This document shows, one piece after another, positions 62,303 through 64,000 of a stretch of 64,000 nucleotides of DNA; within the stretch, counting starts at the first letter, position 1, and each line of letters starts with the position of its first letter. The notes below the pieces were generated by a model that was not told the origin of the DNA, made no database searches, and worked only from the letters and a program-made list of their open reading frames with translations. The position numbers were made by a program, and so were the translations under genes. This DNA comes from Amycolatopsis deserti. GTDB lineage: Bacteria; Actinomycetota; Actinomycetes; Mycobacteriales; Pseudonocardiaceae. The stretch is from assembly GCF_014653945.1 (NCBI RefSeq), contig NZ_BNAU01000004.1, forward strand, positions 434,001-498,000, given 5' to 3'.

Positions 62303-62884
62303 TCAGAACACGTTGAGACGTCCGGCCAGGCCGAGGACCACGGGGACGACCCCGAGGCACACGAAGGCCGGGAGGAAGCAGAGCCCCAGCGGGCCGGCGA
62401 TCAGCACGCCCGCGCGCTGCGCCCGCGCCTCGGCTCGGTCGCCGAGGGAGGCGCGGATTCCCCGGGCGAGGCCGGTGGCCGCGTCGGCGAGGGTGGTTCC
62501 GCTGCGCGCGGTTCGCTTGGCCGCACGCGCGAACTCCGCCGTCCCGGGACAGTCGAGCGCGGGGGCCCATGCCTCGGCCGCGTCAGCGCCGAGTTCGAGC
62601 AGGCCGGCTGTGGCGCGGAGTGCGTCTGCTTCCGGACCTGTCACGTCGTCGGTCACGGCGCGCAGCGCGGCCGGCACGGGTTGCCCGGACCGCAGGCAGG
62701 CGGCCAGCAGGTCCCACGTCGCGGCCAGGTCGAGCGGATCGCTTCTCGGCCGGCGCGAGCGGATCCGGGCGGGCGCTCTCGGCGACGGGAAGAGGTGGGC
62801 CAGCCGCAGACCGGGGATCGGCCTGCCCGGCAAGGTCAGCAAGGCCGCGCCGAGCAACGCGACCACGACGGCGGCCGTGCTCAT
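62303..62884 (-). CDS. tadC: TadC-type type II/IV secretion F-domain membrane protein
   Basis: The 193-aa protein has an N-terminal helix (MSTAAVVVALLGAALL), a cytoplasmic GspF-like helical region (DLLAACLRSGQPVPAALRAV, then RTARSGTTLADAATGLARGI) and C-terminal helices (GVLIAGPLGLCFLPAFVCLGVVP). With TadB it forms the inner-membrane platform for pilus assembly. ATG 62884 overlaps the stop of the small ORF upstream (ATGA), with GGGGAG 8 nt before it. Confidence 0.88.
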   Translation of the reverse strand: MSTAAVVVALLGAALLTLPGRPIPGLRLAHLFPSPRAPARIRSRRPRSDPLDLAATWDLLAACLRSGQPVPAALRAVTDDVTGPEADALRATAGLLELGADAAEAWAPALDCPGTAEFARAAKRTARSGTTLADAATGLARGIRASLGDRAEARAQRAGVLIAGPLGLCFLPAFVCLGVVPVVLGLAGRLNVF

Positions 62885-63042
62885 CGCCGCACTCCCCGGC
62901 TCACGATCTGTGCGACGGCACTCGCGGTGGTGAATGAAGGCAGCAGCGCTCGGGGCGAAGAAGGGTTGTGGCGGAAGAGAGGGCGTCTCGGCCGGTCGGT
63001 GCTACGTCCGGCAGTGGGGGCAAGGCGGGCGAATGTGTTCAT
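62881..63042 (-). CDS. 53-aa small ORF coupled between tadB and tadC
   Basis: ATG 63042 overlaps the tadB stop (ATGA), and its TGA overlaps the tadC ATG (ATGA). GAGGAG lies about 9 nt before it inside tadB. The peptide (MNTFARLAPTAGRSTDRPRR... ending SAVAQIVSRGVRR) is basic and Pro/Arg/Ser-rich, with no membrane helix or pilin motif. Without it, tadB and tadC would be separated by an untranslated 154-nt gap. It may be a real small protein or a translated linker that maintains coupling. Confidence 0.55.
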   Translation of the reverse strand: MNTFARLAPTAGRSTDRPRRPLFRHNPSSPRALLPSFTTASAVAQIVSRGVRR

Positions 63043-63836
63043 CGCAGGGCTCCTCGTCTTGTGAGGTGCGCGCTCCACGTGCTGCCGGCGATGATCAGCG
63101 CGGTGCCGAGCAGGAGGAGCGCGTTGCCGCTGCTGGTGGCGAACAGGACGTGGACCGGGTGGGCGCCCATGCCTTCGCCGAGCAGCAGCCCGAATCCGGG
63201 TAGGGCGGCGAGGACCATCGCGCTCGCGCGGGGACCGGACATCGCTGCCTCCGCCTGGCTGGTGAACCTCAGCTCCGCGACGATGTCCCGACGCACCGCG
63301 TCGAGCAGGTCGGCCAGTGGGAGGCCATGCCGTTGGCTCAGCGACCACGCCCGCACCAGTCGCGCCCGGGCCGCGGACAACGGCTCGGCCGTCGGGACCG
63401 TTGCCAGCGTTTCCGCGACGTTCCCGCCGAGGCGCGCGGCACCGGCCACCGCGTCGAGGATCTCCGCGACCGGGCGGGTTGCGTCGGCCGCGGCGGACTC
63501 GGCGGCCAGTGCGGGTGGGGCGCCGGCGCGGAGGTCCACCACCATCGCGTGCAGCGCCTCAGCCATCGCGCGCCGTATCGCCAGGCCGGACTTCGATCGC
63601 CGGCGTGCGTGCCAGTGGCGCCAGCCGGCCCAGCCCAGCAGGGCGCCTGCCGCCCACACCATCGGCGGCATGACGAAAAGCAGTGGCACCAGCCCGAGGG
63701 CGAAAGCCTTCCGCGGCTTCGGCATGCCGCGGCGCCGCACCGACGGAGCGAGCGCGCGCAGCCGGACGACCGAGCCCCTCACCGGAGGCCAGCACAAGGC
63801 AGCCGCGGCAGCGCAGGCCAGAGACTGGGTCAGCAC
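63039..63836 (-). CDS. tadB: TadB-type secretion F-domain membrane protein
   Basis: The 265-aa protein has hydrophobic segments near the N-terminus (about residues 1-18 and 47-70). The cytoplasmic GspF domain has ALHAMVVDLRAGAPPALAAE and ARLVRAWSLSQRHGLPLADLLDAV, and C-terminal helices follow. It partners TadC. GTG 63836 overlaps the tadA stop; the frame continues upstream only in the tadA shadow. Confidence 0.88.
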   Translation of the reverse strand: MLTQSLACAAAAALCWPPVRGSVVRLRALAPSVRRRGMPKPRKAFALGLVPLLFVMPPMVWAAGALLGWAGWRHWHARRRSKSGLAIRRAMAEALHAMVVDLRAGAPPALAAESAAADATRPVAEILDAVAGAARLGGNVAETLATVPTAEPLSAARARLVRAWSLSQRHGLPLADLLDAVRRDIVAELRFTSQAEAAMSGPRASAMVLAALPGFGLLLGEGMGAHPVHVLFATSSGNALLLLGTALIIAGSTWSAHLTRRGALR

Positions 63837-64000
63837 GGCCCGCCTCCGTGGGACAGCAATGCGGAGAACAGCACCCGCCGCTTGGTCCACCCGCCGTCCT
63901 TCCAAACGGGAAGCACGCGTACATCGCCGTTGTCGCTCCGGCTCAGCACACCGACCTCGGCCAGCTCCCGTTGTCCCGACGCGGACCGGCGCATGTGGAG
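63830..64000 (-). CDS. tadA: TadA-type secretion ATPase, C-terminal end (continues beyond window)
   Basis: Only the last 56 codons are present. HMRRSASGQRELAEVGVLSR and VLPVWKDGGWT match the end of CpaF/TadA-type ATPases of actinobacterial tad loci. The stop overlaps the tadB start region. The catalytic part lies outside the window. Confidence 0.8.
   Translation of the reverse strand, partial: LHMRRSASGQRELAEVGVLSRSDNGDVRVLPVWKDGGWTKRRVLFSALLSHGGGPC

Overview
The window is high-GC actinobacterial chromosome, most likely from the Pseudonocardiaceae (Amycolatopsis-like). The evidence is the strong GC bias at third codon positions, an Lsr2 nucleoid protein, mycothiol-type DinB-fold proteins, a SARP/AfsR regulator, PE/PPE-like type VII substrates with EspG-like chaperones, TipA-like MerR regulators and an actinobacterial Tad locus. 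Gene order from about 7.9 kb to the end follows, with insertions and gaps, the order I recall for the Mycobacterium tuberculosis Rv3596c-Rv3660c backbone: clpC, lsr2, lysS, coaX, panD, panC, DUF2520, a coiled-coil membrane protein, DUF3180, folK, folB, folP, folE, ftsH, type VII genes, hpt, tilS, DUF2342 protease, dacB, ppa, holB, topA, DUF1998 helicase and tad genes.

Layout. 1-7.8 kb is accessory: a membrane-anchored EEP-fold protein (cut by the window edge), a DrrAB-type ABC exporter, and a two-gene unit of a membrane-anchored Hsp70-like protein followed by an AfsR/SARP regulator. 7.9-14.7 kb holds clpC, an FhuF-like iron-sulfur protein under a clear DtxR/IdeR-type iron box, a TIGR03086-type protein with a duplicated gene fragment beside it, lsr2 and lysS. 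14.8-28.3 kb carries the pantothenate/CoA genes (coaX, panD, panC, DUF2520), a PrsW-like membrane protease, a repeat-rich coiled-coil membrane protein, and the tightly overlapping folate operon ftsH-folE-folP-folB-folK. A MerR gene separates the folate operon from DUF3180.

28.5-32 kb is a compact type VII substrate/chaperone module: PE-like, PPE-like and two EspG-like genes. No ESX core genes are present. 32-43.3 kb holds dacB-DUF2342-tilS-hpt, ppa, glyA, a gamma-carbonic anhydrase with a TetR regulator, two membrane or methyltransferase genes, tRNA-Thr(CGU) and a cell-wall-type secreted protein. 43.3-56.6 kb holds holB, an MFS-thymidylate-kinase fusion whose kinase P-loop is missing, topA, a secreted serine protease, a TipA-like regulator with a textbook promoter, a lipoprotein and the proton-pumping pyrophosphatase hppA. 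56.8-64 kb holds a DUF1998 helicase with a repetitive insert, a prim-pol-like gene, a repeat-filled non-coding stretch, and the tad pilus operon (tadA-tadB-small ORF-tadC-Flp-like-tadE-TadG-like), which leaves the window at its right end.

Themes across the window. Many genes overlap by GTGA/ATGA, so translational coupling is the rule. At least six genes have a TANNNT -10 box only 6-7 nt before the start codon and look leaderless. Slippage-type repeats cluster in a few places (20.0-21.0, 58.8-59.2, 60.7-61.7 kb) and have entered coding sequence. Two small ORFs lie exactly between coupled genes (29343-29456 and 62881-63042) and are easily missed by annotation. All functional calls come from reading motifs and context. 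No database search was run.
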